A stretch of DNA of 64,000 nucleotides from NCBI RefSeq assembly GCF_015353075.1, contig NZ_CP064187.1, positions 62,001-126,000 on the forward strand, given 5' to 3'. The notes under the pieces were generated by a model. The model was not told the origin of the DNA. It saw only the letters and a list, made by a program, of their open reading frames with translations, and did not search any database. Below are positions 20,139-28,814 of this stretch, one piece after another (within the stretch, counting starts at the first letter, position 1; each line of letters begins with the position of its first letter). The stretch comes from Rhizobium sp. 007 (GTDB taxonomy: Bacteria; Pseudomonadota; Alphaproteobacteria; Rhizobiales; Rhizobiaceae). The position numbers and the translations under genes were made by a program.

Positions 20139-20215
20139 GCACCCGTAGCTCAGCTGGATAGAGCACCAGACTACGAATCTGGGGGTCAGGAGTTCGAATC
20201 TCTTCGGGTGCGCCA
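20139..20215 (+). tRNA. tRNA-Arg(ACG)
   Basis: 77 nt. Acceptor stem GCACCCG / CGGGTGC, discriminator G and encoded CCA. D-arm has AGCTCAGCTGGATAGAGC. The anticodon stem-loop CCAGA-CTACGAA-TCTGG gives anticodon ACG (reads CGN Arg after inosine formation). T-arm has GTTCGAATC. Near copies of its 3' end recur at 23858-23877 and 27012-27030, marking it as a likely island insertion site. Confidence 0.97.
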
Positions 20216-20850
20216 ATTTCTCTAGTTCTCTGTGTCACCGCATAAGCGCGGACTCGCACCCGCAGTTCTCGGACTATGACCACCATAAGCGCGGATTCCG
20301 GAAGCCATTGTCTGATCGAAAAGTTGACAACAGGCGCGCCCATCAGCGCAGAAAAGCACTCCTGATTGAATGTATAATCGTCCATGCGGCGCAGGGAGCC
20401 GTTACACTATTGAATATACGATGTATATCCACGGATTTACGAAATCAAAAAATTTAATAATATTACAGCACGAGAGTACAGCCGGAAATACTTTATCCCA
20501 GTCCTTCAGTATCCGCTTTCCAGCGGCCTGCCTGAGGGTGTGTGGATACTGAATCCTGTGCAGTCGAATCCTTTGCGGGCGCAATCGACCAGGGCGAGAT
20601 GTGATCCGACCTCGACTTCTCAATCGCAGATTCGTCGGCACCTTCGGCAGAGATCGCGGGTTCTTGAAGTGGCGGACCGCAACTGCAGCCGAGCTTGAAG
20701 CCATCGCGATGATCGGTGCGCCTCTCAATGAGAGCGAAAAGAGACGTCGCGAAGAGGCGCTGAGATTGGCATCAGAGCCTGGACCTCATCGAACAAAGTA
20801 AAGCTCTACCGTTGGCGGCCTGGGGACATCGATACCCTGAGGCCAGCCGT
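20216..20850. other. Gene-poor stretch directly after tRNA-Arg
   Basis: No convincing gene apart from a weak frame at 20601-20801. The motif CATAAGCGCGGAYTC occurs at 20241-20255 and 20284-20298, and again (as CATAAGAGCGGATTC) at 21400-21414. An AT-rich patch spans ~20400-20480. A perfect 10-bp inverted repeat TTCAGTATCC/GGATACTGAA sits at 20505-20514 and 20544-20553. This fits scar DNA at an island boundary. Confidence 0.55.
20601..20801 (+). CDS. Possible small hypothetical protein
   Basis: 66 codons from a GTG. The second half (AELEAIAMIGAPLNESEKRR) looks like an amphipathic, charged helix, but no ribosome binding site is visible and I recognise no family. It may be the tail of a lost gene. 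Low confidence that it is expressed. Confidence 0.2.
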   Translation: MIRPRLLNRRFVGTFGRDRGFLKWRTATAAELEAIAMIGAPLNESEKRRREEALRLASEPGPHRTK

Positions 20851-21294
20851 TTAAGGTTTGAGATCGAGCAGAGCGCGACCGCTTCCATCCATGGCGAATG
20901 GCACGGATGCATGTTGGTGGGACACCATCCAGCGGCCATCGCGCTTCACCAGACCAAGGGTTTGACGAAACCAAAGATCGACCTCGGTGCCGTCAGTTTT
21001 AGTTCCCGTCATGCGCGTCAGACCACTCCAGAAAGCAACGTCTCCGCCGACCGTTAGCTTGGCATCGCAAACATCGCCACCGATCGGACCTTCCCAGGTA
21101 TTGAACCACGCCTGCAGGCCTGCCTCGTCCTTGCCGTGATAGACGAGCGGCGGTGCTAGCGAAAACTCGACAGAATCCTCGGTTTCGTAGGAAAGCGCGC
21201 CCTTGGCATCTTTTTCGCCGAGCGCGGAAGCGCGCATCGTTAGCATGGCGATAATCGCCTCTTCTTCGATATTGACTTTGGTTTCGTTGCTCAT
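20851..21294 (-). CDS. SnoaL-like/NTF2-fold protein
   Basis: 147 residues from ATG 21294 (MSNETKVNIEEE), preceded by AGGAG. Composition and pattern fit the SnoaL/DUF4440 cone-shaped fold: an N-terminal helix (AIIAMLTMRASALGEKDAKG), FSLAPPLVYHGKDEAGLQAW, and C-terminal strands (MTGTKTDGTEVDLWFRQTLG, VKRDGRWMVSHQHASVPF). Such proteins are often isomerases, hydrolases or uncharacterised stress proteins; the substrate is unknown. It is isolated within the region following tRNA-Arg. Confidence 0.75.
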   Translation of the reverse strand: MSNETKVNIEEEAIIAMLTMRASALGEKDAKGALSYETEDSVEFSLAPPLVYHGKDEAGLQAWFNTWEGPIGGDVCDAKLTVGGDVAFWSGLTRMTGTKTDGTEVDLWFRQTLGLVKRDGRWMVSHQHASVPFAMDGSGRALLDLKP

Positions 21295-21808
21295 TGCCGT
21301 TCTCCTGTGCTGTTCAAGCAGAGGACGAACGGGGGAACGACAATCCGACACCGACACACGAAGCTAGTGGAAATTTCGCGCCTTCACTCTGTGTCGCCAC
21401 ATAAGAGCGGATTCAGCTCTATTGAATTCATTCGGTTTTTTCAAGAGTTCGCCAGCATATGCTTGGACTCAGAACTCATAACCGTGACCCAAGTCGGCCA
21501 TTCCGGGAGGCAAGCCCGAATGTCTCGAAACTTGCGGAAATGGACTTAGGCTAAGGCTAGGCCATGCGCCGCTTCGCCACCCACACCGGTCCGTGGGGCT
21601 GCGTTCGACGACGGTCCTCACATTGCAAGCGACTTGCGGGAGGCACACGAACAATCGGGCTCACATGGGCATTCCACACCGGGGGACTGCCTGCGGCGTT
21701 CAGTAGAAGTGTTGGATGAAACGCGGGTTCCCCTGAAGCGCTGTTGAGGTCGGTCGTTTCATTTAAGTGCGACCAGTCCTATAATCCGGTGAGGTTAGGG
21801 CCGAACCA
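21295..21808. other. Non-coding gap between the SnoaL-like and cyclase genes
   Basis: About 510 bases with no supported gene. It contains the third CATAAG motif (21400-21414, inside a 28-base imperfect repeat of 20228-20255). Otherwise I see no structure. Confidence 0.55.
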
Positions 21809-23698
21809 ATGGACCGCAAGCTTTCCGCCATCCTCGCTGCTGATGTCGTGGGCTATTCCGCGCTGATGGAACGCGACGAGGCTGGCACATTCGAGCGCCT
21901 TCGTGCGGGACGCAAGGAACTATTTGAGCCGGAGATTGCCCGCCATCACGGCCAGATTTTCAAGCTAATGGGCGACGGGATGCTCGCTGAATTTGGCAGC
22001 GTGGTGGACGCCGTGGAATGCGCCGTCTCGCTGCAGCGCGGGCTGGCAGAACGGAATGCCGCCGTTCCCGAGGACCAGCGGATCCGGGTCAGGATCGGCA
22101 TCAATCTCGGCGAGGTGATCGTCGAGGGCGAGGACCGATATGGCGAGGGCGTCAATGTCGCGGCCAGGCTTCAGCAACTGGCAGACCCGGGCGGCATCTG
22201 TGTCTCGGCGAAGGTCGCCAGGGAGGTTGAGAAGAAGCTGGCTTTCGGCTTCGAGCCGATGGGCGAGCAGAAGGTGAAGAATATCGCCGAACCGGTGCAC
22301 GCCTTCCGCGTCATCTTTGAGGGACAAGCCCCACGCCAACCAGCGCGGTCATCGCCTCCGCGCTGGGTTTGGGCAGTAGCAGCCGTGCCAGTCCTTATTC
22401 TGGTTTTGGCCGGAACGGTCTGGCAATTGTGGCCGACTGCGACAGTAAGCGGCAAACCGTCGGTAGCGGTGCTGCCGTTCGATAACTATGGCGGCGACGA
22501 GGCGACCGGACGCCTCGCCGATGGCCTCATTGAGGACATAATCACCGATCTCGCGGGGTTCCCTGAATTCCAGGTGATCGCCCGTAACTCGACTGAACAA
22601 TACCGGGACAAACCCGCCGTGCCGAGTGAAGTGGGTAAGGCGCTTGGCGCAGGATTTGTGGTCGAGGGTTCCATCCAGCGTCAGTCTGACCGCGTAAGAA
22701 TTACGGCGCAGCTCATCGACGCCAAAACGGGCAAACATCTTTGGTCGCAGCGCTGGGACCGGCCGGACGAGGACTTGTTCGCAATCCAGATCGAAATTTC
22801 CGAGCAGATTTCCAACCGCCTCGGCGGCGGCGCAGGTTTGGTCCAGGAGGCGGGCCGCATCACCGCCCACCGGAAGCCGCCCGAGAATCTCAATGCCTAC
22901 GAACTTTATCTGCTCGGCACCGAAAAACTCGAGCAAGTCAATCAGGCGGATGTCGAGGAGGCCGTCAGGCTGCTCACCCGCGCGGTCGAATTGGACCCTG
23001 GCCTTGCCCGTGCCTGGGTCGAACTTAGCCATTCCCACGGGTTCCTGTCCAACTTCGGCGTCGAACCCGAAAATAACCGGGCTCTCTCTACCGACGCTGC
23101 CGAGCGCGCCGTCCAGCTCGATCCGAGCGATGCCGAGGCGCATGCTGTTTATGCCATCACTCTAGGTGACAGAGGCGAATTCGAGCGCGCCAAGGCAGAG
23201 TTCGACACAGCGCTACGCCTTGCTCCCGGCCAGTTCGAGGTTCTGACTTTTTACATCGGTTGGGCCTCGACCTTCGGCGAGCCTGAGCGCGGCGCGCAAC
23301 TGGTCGACAAGGCGGTCAGTCTCAACCCCGCTTTTCCGATGTGGAGCGCCAGGATTTTCACTTACGCCTACTTCATGGCGGGCCGGTATGAGGATGCCCT
23401 GCGGATGCTGGACCGCTTGACGCCGGAAAACTATGGAAGGAAACACTGGGTGATGCGTTCTGGCGCGCTTGCGGCTCTTGGCCGAACTGAAGAGGCGAAG
23501 GTCTCAGTAACGGACGCACTCAGGCGGTTTCCCAATTTGACGGTCGAGGGATTTGTCAATATTCCCGGATTCAATGAAGCGGAGCGCCAGCGGTTGATCG
23601 AAACCATGCGGCTCGCCGCCTTCCCGGACTGCGCCAAGGCGGAAGAGCTCGCGAAGATAAAGAAGCCGCTGCGCCTGCCGGAGTGTGCTTCGCCGTAA
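21809..23698 (+). CDS. Class III adenylate/guanylate cyclase with TolB-like and TPR domains
   Basis: 629 residues. The catalytic domain comes first (about 1-170): ILAADVVGYSALM and KLMGDGMLAEF hold the two metal-binding Asp, and YGEGVNVAARLQQLA supplies transition-state Asn/Arg. One TM helix follows (VWAVAAVPVLILVLAGTVW, about 188-206). Next is a periplasmic TolB-like segment (PSVAVLPFDNYGGDEATGRL to ~330), then TPR-like repeats (about 350-600). An N-terminal catalytic domain with a C-terminal periplasmic TPR domain is a family common in rhizobia, thought to make cAMP in response to unknown signals. A second intact copy and a third broken one lie downstream. Confidence 0.92.
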   Translation: MDRKLSAILAADVVGYSALMERDEAGTFERLRAGRKELFEPEIARHHGQIFKLMGDGMLAEFGSVVDAVECAVSLQRGLAERNAAVPEDQRIRVRIGINLGEVIVEGEDRYGEGVNVAARLQQLADPGGICVSAKVAREVEKKLAFGFEPMGEQKVKNIAEPVHAFRVIFEGQAPRQPARSSPPRWVWAVAAVPVLILVLAGTVWQLWPTATVSGKPSVAVLPFDNYGGDEATGRLADGLIEDIITDLAGFPEFQVIARNSTEQYRDKPAVPSEVGKALGAGFVVEGSIQRQSDRVRITAQLIDAKTGKHLWSQRWDRPDEDLFAIQIEISEQISNRLGGGAGLVQEAGRITAHRKPPENLNAYELYLLGTEKLEQVNQADVEEAVRLLTRAVELDPGLARAWVELSHSHGFLSNFGVEPENNRALSTDAAERAVQLDPSDAEAHAVYAITLGDRGEFERAKAEFDTALRLAPGQFEVLTFYIGWASTFGEPERGAQLVDKAVSLNPAFPMWSARIFTYAYFMAGRYEDALRMLDRLTPENYGRKHWVMRSGALAALGRTEEAKVSVTDALRRFPNLTVEGFVNIPGFNEAERQRLIETMRLAAFPDCAKAEELAKIKKPLRLPECASP

Positions 23699-23797
23699 AA
23701 TGGCGGCCACGAATGACAAACGTCTCAAAGGGTCCGAGACGCGACCTTCGTTTCACTGACCGCGAAAGCCCAGATCTGGGCGCAAAGTAGACCCTCG

Positions 23798-23875
23798 GCT
23801 CCGGGAAGTGATCTTAAAAATCAATAGGCGCAACAATGACATAGTGGTGCCAGTTTCATCTCTTCGGGCGCGCCA
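23798..23875 (+). repeat. Att-like repeat, copy B
   Basis: A ~78-bp unit starting GCTCCGGG, running through AATCAATAGGCGCAACAATG and ending ATCTCTTCGGGCGCGCCA. The last 20 bases (23858-23877) match the 3' end of tRNA-Arg (20198-20217) at 19 of 20 positions. A diverged direct copy (roughly 85% by eye) lies at 26951-27029. Interpreted as a former attachment-site junction. Confidence 0.7.
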
Positions 23876-24037
23876 ATCGGGATGTACATTCCAATATCGT
23901 GTAGCGCGACGTCCGGTTTTGACCCCATTCCAGACCTTCCGGTGCATGCACAGCAAAGGGCCTTGCGGCGATACAATGCCTCCGACTTCTGCTACGGTGC
24001 ATTCCTCGGGCATAGGTGGTCTTAAAGAACGCCGTCG

Positions 24038-24107
24038 TGGATCGCAAGCTTGCTGCCATTCTTGCTGCCGATGTGGTGGGCTACTCCGCGCTGATGGAGC
24101 GTGACGG
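24038..24107 (+). pseudogene. N-terminal fragment of a third class III cyclase gene
   Basis: From GTG 24038 the frame reads VDRKLAAILAADVVGYSALM then ERD, nearly identical to the first residues of the cyclase at 21809. Homology stops abruptly at about 24107. Only the first metal-binding Asp survives, so it is a dead fragment joined to unrelated coding sequence. Confidence 0.75.
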
Positions 24108-24220
24108 CCAAGCAGGCGGCCGACGCGCGCACGTGGGCCGGCGTCCATTTTCGCTCCGATGTGGTTGCGGGCCAAAAGATCGGTGAGGGTGTGGCCGAGC
24201 AGGTCATAGCGTTCGCGGTT
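24107..24220 (+). pseudogene. C-terminal fragment of a PAP2/vanadium-haloperoxidase-type gene
   Basis: The frame reads AADARTWAGVHFRSDVVAGQ then KIGEGVAEQVI. The pattern W-G/A-G-H-x3-D-x3-G is the last active-site block of PAP2-superfamily acid phosphatases/haloperoxidases (the catalytic His and following Asp). The rest of that gene is absent. It is fused directly to the cyclase fragment at about 24107, so two gene remnants meet at one junction. Confidence 0.55.
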
Positions 24221-24271
24221 CCACCGCCCCAGCGGTGGGCGCGACGCTCGCCTTCGATTGGGGGCTCCTTG

Positions 24272-24314
24272 GGGCTAAGGACTACGGAACCCCAGGTTCC
24301 GTAGTCCTTAGCCC
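24272..24314. repeat. Perfect 20-bp inverted repeat with 3-base loop
   Basis: Left arm GGGCTAAGGACTACGGAACC (24272-24291), loop CCA, right arm its exact reverse complement (24295-24314). It lies 46 bases before the TTG start of the second cyclase gene. No T-run follows, so it is not a typical terminator. It could be a regulatory hairpin, an attachment or element end, or a foldback scar. Confidence 0.9.
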
Positions 24315-24360
24315 AGAGCTATCGGAAAAAAGTGGCCGAAGCGCACGGGGGAGAGTCGCA

Positions 24361-26274
24361 TTGTCAACCGAGCATGTAGAGCGGCGACTTACGGCCATTC
24401 TAGCGGCCGACATCTCCGGCTACAGCCGGCTGATGGGCAACGACGAGGAAGGTACGCTCGCCCAGCTGAAGGAGCATCGGCGTGCTCTGGTCGACCGAAA
24501 GATCAACGAACACCGCGGGCGGATTGTCAAGACCACCGGCGATGGGATGCTGGTCGAGTTCGCGAGTGTGGTCGAGGCCGTGCGCTGCGCCGTCGAGATC
24601 CAGCGCGGCATGGCGGAACGCAATGTCGCGGCGCCGGCAGGACAACGTATCGAGTTCCGCGTCGGCATCAATGTCGGCGACATCATCATCGAGGATGACG
24701 ACATTTTCGGGGATGGCGTCAACGTGGCGGCTCGCCTGGAGGGGCTCGCGGAGCCTGGCGGCATCTGCGTATCGGGCCGCGTGCAGGAAGACGCGCAAGG
24801 CAAGCTCGACATTGCCTTTGAGGATATCGGCGAACAGAAGCTCAAGAACATCGCTCGGCCGGTGCGCGCCTTTCGCGTGCGGCTCGACGCCACGGCCGCC
24901 CCGGCGCCCGCCGGCTGGCGCCGGGGATTGCTCGCCGCTCTGGCTCTGATGATTTTGCTTACTGCAGGCGCGCTGTGGGCCGGTCTTGGCTCTGAGTGGA
25001 AATTTCTCAGCATTCTGCGCTCTGGCGATCAATTCACAAAAAGTGCTGAAGTCGGCACAAAACCCGCGATCGCCATTCTCCCGTTCCTGAACCAGAGCGA
25101 CGATTCGGCTCGTGAGTATTTCGCGGATGGATTGACGCAGGATATCATCAACGCACTGGGTCGGTTCTCCGCGCTGACCGTGATGTCGTGGAACGCTGTC
25201 TTCCCCTACAAGGGAAAGCCCGCAAGCCCGGAGGAGATCGGCCGCGGTCTCGCCGTCAGCTATCTGGTCGAAGGCAGCGTCCGCCAGACCGGCGACCGCG
25301 TGCGGGTCATCGCGCAACTCGTCGACACAAGGCAGGGACGGGTGATTTGGTCTGCACGCTTCGAGGAGGCGCTGGCGGACGTGTTCGCGCTGCAGGACAA
25401 CATTGTCACTCGCATCGTCAGAGTCCTGGCGATTCGCGTGACGCAGATCGAACAAAATCGGGTGTTCGCAAAGCCAACCGAAAATCTCGCAGCCTATGAT
25501 TACGTGCTGCGCGCCAGGCCGGCATTGCAGAGCCCGACGCATGCAAACAATGTGGAGGCGCGCGCCCTGCTCAGACGCGCCATCGAGCTTGACCCGAACT
25601 ACGCTGCTGCCTATGCGGCACTTGCCGAAACCTATCACATTGCCAGCTCGATGGGCTGGGCGGAATCGCCAAGCGCCTTCCTGAGCCGTGCCGAGGAACT
25701 GGCAATCAAGGCGCTGAGCCTTGATGATTCCGACGTGCGCGCGCGCATCACTCTCGGCCACATCCACCTCTTTCGTCAGAGATACAACCAGGCAAAGGTT
25801 GAGATCGAGCGCGCCATTGCGATCAATCCGAACGATGCTCACGGCCTCGCCGGGCGCGGCACCATCCTGTTGTGGCTGGGACAGACGGATGAGGCGATCG
25901 AGGCCTTGGAGCAGGCGCAGCATATCGACCCCGATCTCAATGCGATCGATCGCTTTGCGCTGAGCCTGGCCTACTATCTGAAACGGCGTTACGACGCGGC
26001 GATCGAACAGGCGGAACTTAGTCTTCGAACAACTGCCGGCGCGAACTTCAGCCGTATCCTGCTGGCGGCCGCCTATGCACAAGACGATCGAGCGGAGGAC
26101 GCCGCGCGTGTCGTGACTATGATACGCCGCATCGACCCAACCTTCGACCCGCAGGAGTTCGGAACCAAGTTTCTAAGCTCTGGCGATCTCGAACATCTGC
26201 GCGACGGATTCCGCAAGGCCCGCCTCTACCCCGTCACAGGCGACCTGCCACCGGCCGAGAGAATGAACCGCTAA
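24361..26274 (+). CDS. Class III adenylate/guanylate cyclase with TolB-like and TPR domains (second copy)
   Basis: 637 residues from TTG 24361, which follows GGGGGAGAG. The frame is open further upstream, but that part runs through the hairpin and is not cyclase-like. Catalytic domain: ILAADISGYSRLM, KTTGDGMLVEF, FGDGVNVAARLEGLA. TM at about 180-202 (LLAALALMILLTAGALWAGL). TolB-like segment from KPAIAILPFLNQSDD. TPR region with AIELDPNYAAAYAALAETYH and later repeats. The domain order matches the gene at 21809 but the sequences are well diverged, so it is not a recent tandem duplication. It converges on the YHS gene with a 4-base overlap. Confidence 0.92.
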   Translation: MSTEHVERRLTAILAADISGYSRLMGNDEEGTLAQLKEHRRALVDRKINEHRGRIVKTTGDGMLVEFASVVEAVRCAVEIQRGMAERNVAAPAGQRIEFRVGINVGDIIIEDDDIFGDGVNVAARLEGLAEPGGICVSGRVQEDAQGKLDIAFEDIGEQKLKNIARPVRAFRVRLDATAAPAPAGWRRGLLAALALMILLTAGALWAGLGSEWKFLSILRSGDQFTKSAEVGTKPAIAILPFLNQSDDSAREYFADGLTQDIINALGRFSALTVMSWNAVFPYKGKPASPEEIGRGLAVSYLVEGSVRQTGDRVRVIAQLVDTRQGRVIWSARFEEALADVFALQDNIVTRIVRVLAIRVTQIEQNRVFAKPTENLAAYDYVLRARPALQSPTHANNVEARALLRRAIELDPNYAAAYAALAETYHIASSMGWAESPSAFLSRAEELAIKALSLDDSDVRARITLGHIHLFRQRYNQAKVEIERAIAINPNDAHGLAGRGTILLWLGQTDEAIEALEQAQHIDPDLNAIDRFALSLAYYLKRRYDAAIEQAELSLRTTAGANFSRILLAAAYAQDDRAEDAARVVTMIRRIDPTFDPQEFGTKFLSSGDLEHLRDGFRKARLYPVTGDLPPAERMNR

Positions 26275-26729
26275 TGTCCTTGAAGTAGCGCGCGGTTCTG
26301 GTTGGCCTTCGCGATGTTCGCATCAAGGTCCTGCTGGAAGAGCGCGGGTCCCATCGGGGCCGGTTTGCTGAAAATATAAAGCTTTCCGTCGCTGATCAGC
26401 CAGTTCTCCGGGTTGGCCTCGTCGAGCTCGCCCAGGGCCAGCGCCATTGCACAAAAATTTCCGAACTCTGGCGCGTAGCGAACAGGATCGGCCTTGAAAA
26501 GCTCGCGATGCTCGGCGTTCGCGAAGAGGTAGCGGTGCTCGTCCCATTCGTACTCGATCTCCGGCAGCCCGCGCGTGGGGCTTCCGATGGTGAAATAGGC
26601 GACCGGGTCATAACCCTTGATCGCCAGCGGAACCGCTTCCGTGGCAAAAGAGGGCATCGAGGTCGCAAACAGGGCGGCTGCGACCGCCAGAACGAGGCGA
26701 ATGGCATTTCGCCGAGAGACATTGTGCAT
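26271..26729 (-). CDS. Exported YHS-domain protein
   Basis: 152 residues from ATG 26729 (MHNVSRRNAIRLVLAVAAAL). The Arg-Arg pair before a hydrophobic stretch suggests a Tat or Sec signal ending at SFA. The YHS-like core is AIKGYDPVAYFTIGSP through YLFANAEHRELFKADPVRYA and FGNFCAMALA, with the metal-binding-type Cys. Such small periplasmic YHS proteins are often near metal or redox genes; none is adjacent here, so its role is unknown. Confidence 0.85.
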   Translation of the reverse strand: MHNVSRRNAIRLVLAVAAALFATSMPSFATEAVPLAIKGYDPVAYFTIGSPTRGLPEIEYEWDEHRYLFANAEHRELFKADPVRYAPEFGNFCAMALALGELDEANPENWLISDGKLYIFSKPAPMGPALFQQDLDANIAKANQNRALLQGH

Positions 26730-26950
26730 GGCGAATTCCCTGATTTGCCCTTCCGGGGCCGCGAACGGCTCCGCGGCAAACGAAGCCGTCTGCGTCATTC
26801 CGTTCGAGCACTAATTATCGCTCTTGTAGCGCTCGGCCGCAACACGTTTCGGAGATTTTCGGAGTTCGAGTGTGGTGAGGGCCGGCGCCCATTGCAGGGG
26901 CGCCGGGCTCCATTCTTCGTCCGCTTATGGCGCGCAAGGCGGACCTTTCT

Positions 26951-27029
26951 GCTCCGAGCGGTGATCTCAGAAATCAATAGGCGCAGCAATGACATAGCGG
27001 TGCCCAGATTCATCCTGTCGGGTGCGCCA
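26951..27029 (+). repeat. Att-like repeat, copy C
   Basis: A ~78-bp direct copy of 23798-23875. It keeps AATCAATAGGCGCAGCAATG and GACATAGCGGTGCC and ends in TCGGGTGCGCCAT (27017-27030), resembling the tRNA-Arg 3' end. Weak similarity extends ~30 bases further upstream (GCGCAAGGCGGACC versus GCGCAAAGTAGACC). Confidence 0.7.
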
Positions 27030-27035
27030 TCTTTT

Positions 27036-27441
27036 CTAGGGTCCATACCGGACACATGTTTTCGCCCGTCGCCTATGCGGCGGCCAGAACGACGAAACGT
27101 ATGGGAGGTCGGTCACGAGCAGACCGTAATCCCCCAAGACGTCGGTGACGCCTTCCTCATCGTTCTGATCTCCGTCACATCTCTGAAGTCGTAGAAGTCG
27201 GTCTGGATGAAGGGGCGACGGCATATGCGGCAGCGGTTTCATGCACCCGCCAAGCGGCGGTGATGCCGTAAGGGGCCAGTTCCGGATTGATTTCGTCCAT
27301 CTCGGCAAGGGCGACCTCCAGCGATCTCTCGATCGTCCCAAGATTGACGACGCCCCCACTCCTCTTCACAGCGAAGCATTTAGAGCCAGTTCGCGTCGTT
27401 CGGTGTCTGCGCGACGCCATGCGGAAACTGAATTCGGTCAC
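27036..27441 (-). pseudogene. Possible frame-disrupted hypothetical gene
   Basis: On the minus strand one frame reads IERSLEVALAEMDEINPELA and PYGITAAWRVHE, then loses coding character. A second overlapping frame continues with DGDQNDEEGVTDVLGDYGLL and VTDLPY before a stop near 27036. The two pieces read like one small acidic protein broken by an indel around 27200. I recognise no family, and the assignment is tentative. Confidence 0.25.
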
Positions 27442-27489
27442 CCGTGTCCAGCCGGTAGCGAAAGCGATCCGCGCTGGCGTCGTCTAGGG

Positions 27490-27702
27490 TCAGCACAGGC
27501 GCCGTCGCTGGGGTGCGCCCCGTTCGTCCCACCTTAGGACGCTGTCCATTGTATCGACCGAAACGACGTCAATGATCTCCCAACTGCGGAAAACCTTCCG
27601 CCTACCGCAGATGTCAGCGAACACGACGCCGACGCCGAACTCGATATTGGTCGCGAGAAAGTTTCTCTCTTCGCCATCGTCGTCTATCGACACCACAAAC
27701 AT
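27490..27702 (-). CDS. Small hypothetical protein
   Basis: 70 residues from ATG 27702 (MFVVSIDDDGEERNFLATNI). GGAGG lies 5-6 bases upstream, a good ribosome binding site that decides this start over one at 27765. Acidic N-terminal half and Arg-rich C-terminus. It may form a small beta-rich domain. No family recognised and no operon partner. Confidence 0.45.
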   Translation of the reverse strand: MFVVSIDDDGEERNFLATNIEFGVGVVFADICGRRKVFRSWEIIDVVSVDTMDSVLRWDERGAPQRRRLC

Positions 27703-27948
27703 TGCAACCTCCGGAGACCGCACGCAGCCTATCGCTGCATCCTTGCGTAGAGGGAGATTGTGCATTTCCTATATGACGTGCGCTCCTCGGATCGTTCGGC
27801 TCTACCGAACTGCAGATTGGCGATCTGCCGACTAATCCGGACGGGCATTTTGTGCCGGATCCCGTTTTGGCGCATTGGCGATGCTCACAGGTCATGCCCA
27901 CGGTTCACGGAACCTGGATCATCGGTCGCCCAGAAAGTACGCCCGCAA

Positions 27949-28440
27949 TCAATAGTAGGGTGAGGCGCACGCGCGTCGCGAACCGTAGAAGGGCTGGAAC
28001 GTGTTGTCGTAAGCCCTGTAGGACCGGTAGCGCGCATAGCACCAGCGCGTATGTGCGTTGCCGCCAGAATAGACCTGGCGGTAATAGCGTGGCGCGTAGT
28101 AGCGCGGACGGTAATAGGTCGGCCCGTAGTAGCCCTGATCGTAGTAGCTGGGGCCATAATACCTCGGCTGCGCCAGCAATCCGCCGATAACTGCGCCGGT
28201 CGCGAGCCCGCCGAGTGCCCAAGCCCAATCGTCGTCACCATTGTGGTGTCTATGCCCGCGGTAACCTCGATAGCCGCCCCGGTATCCACGGTTGTAGCCG
28301 CCACGGTAACGCCTGTACTGGACCGGCTGCGCCTCTGGGACTTCGATCTTCGGCACGGCAACGGTGGGAAACGCCATGGCCGACGGGACGCTCGTCAGCG
28401 CCGTCACCAGCGACAGGGTAACGATTGCTAACCTTTTCAT
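27949..28440 (-). CDS. BA14K-family exported protein
   Basis: 163 residues from ATG 28440. Signal peptide [23 protein letters not shown], then a Tyr/Arg/Gly-rich repeat ([20 protein letters not shown]), a short hydrophobic glycine-rich segment ([16 protein letters not shown]) and a Tyr-rich stretch. The C-terminal BA14K motif is [22 protein letters not shown]14K proteins are small surface-associated proteins of Rhizobiales, first known as Brucella immunoreactive antigens with lectin-like activity. The gene stands alone. Confidence 0.88.
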   Translation of the reverse strand: MKRLAIVTLSLVTALTSVPSAMAFPTVAVPKIEVPEAQPVQYRRYRGGYNRGYRGGYRGYRGHRHHNGDDDWAWALGGLATGAVIGGLLAQPRYYGPSYYDQGYYGPTYYRPRYYAPRYYRQVYSGGNAHTRWCYARYRSYRAYDNTFQPFYGSRRACASPYY

Positions 28441-28814
28441 TGGCTTCACCTTTCCTCTACAGCGCCCCGCGTCGAATACGGCGAAAGGACGCTGCAGCTC
28501 TCAAATGCGCTGCGTAATTTTACCCTAAAATCGATCTTGATTCGAGAATTATGCATTAGCAGGAAAGCTTTCTTTCATGCCCATTCGCGGTGTCGCATCG
28601 CCCCGCGCGAAAAACGCATTTTGTTGATCGCGAGCGCTCTCCCCAAAGTTACCAGAACAGGCGGCCGCGCGGATCCGGGGCCACACGTTCGCCGGAACGG
28701 TCTGGACAACGCGATATCCTACAACTGCAGATTTCGTGACTGCATGTTCCCTTGAATCGAGACCTGACCGCTCTGCCCCAATGCAGACGCTCGGCTGGCA
28801 GACAGAAGACTGAC

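Noticed and set aside
24400..26082. 560-codon minus-strand frame opposite the second cyclase gene
   Set aside because: No recognisable domain or start signal; the plus strand encodes a complete multi-domain protein.
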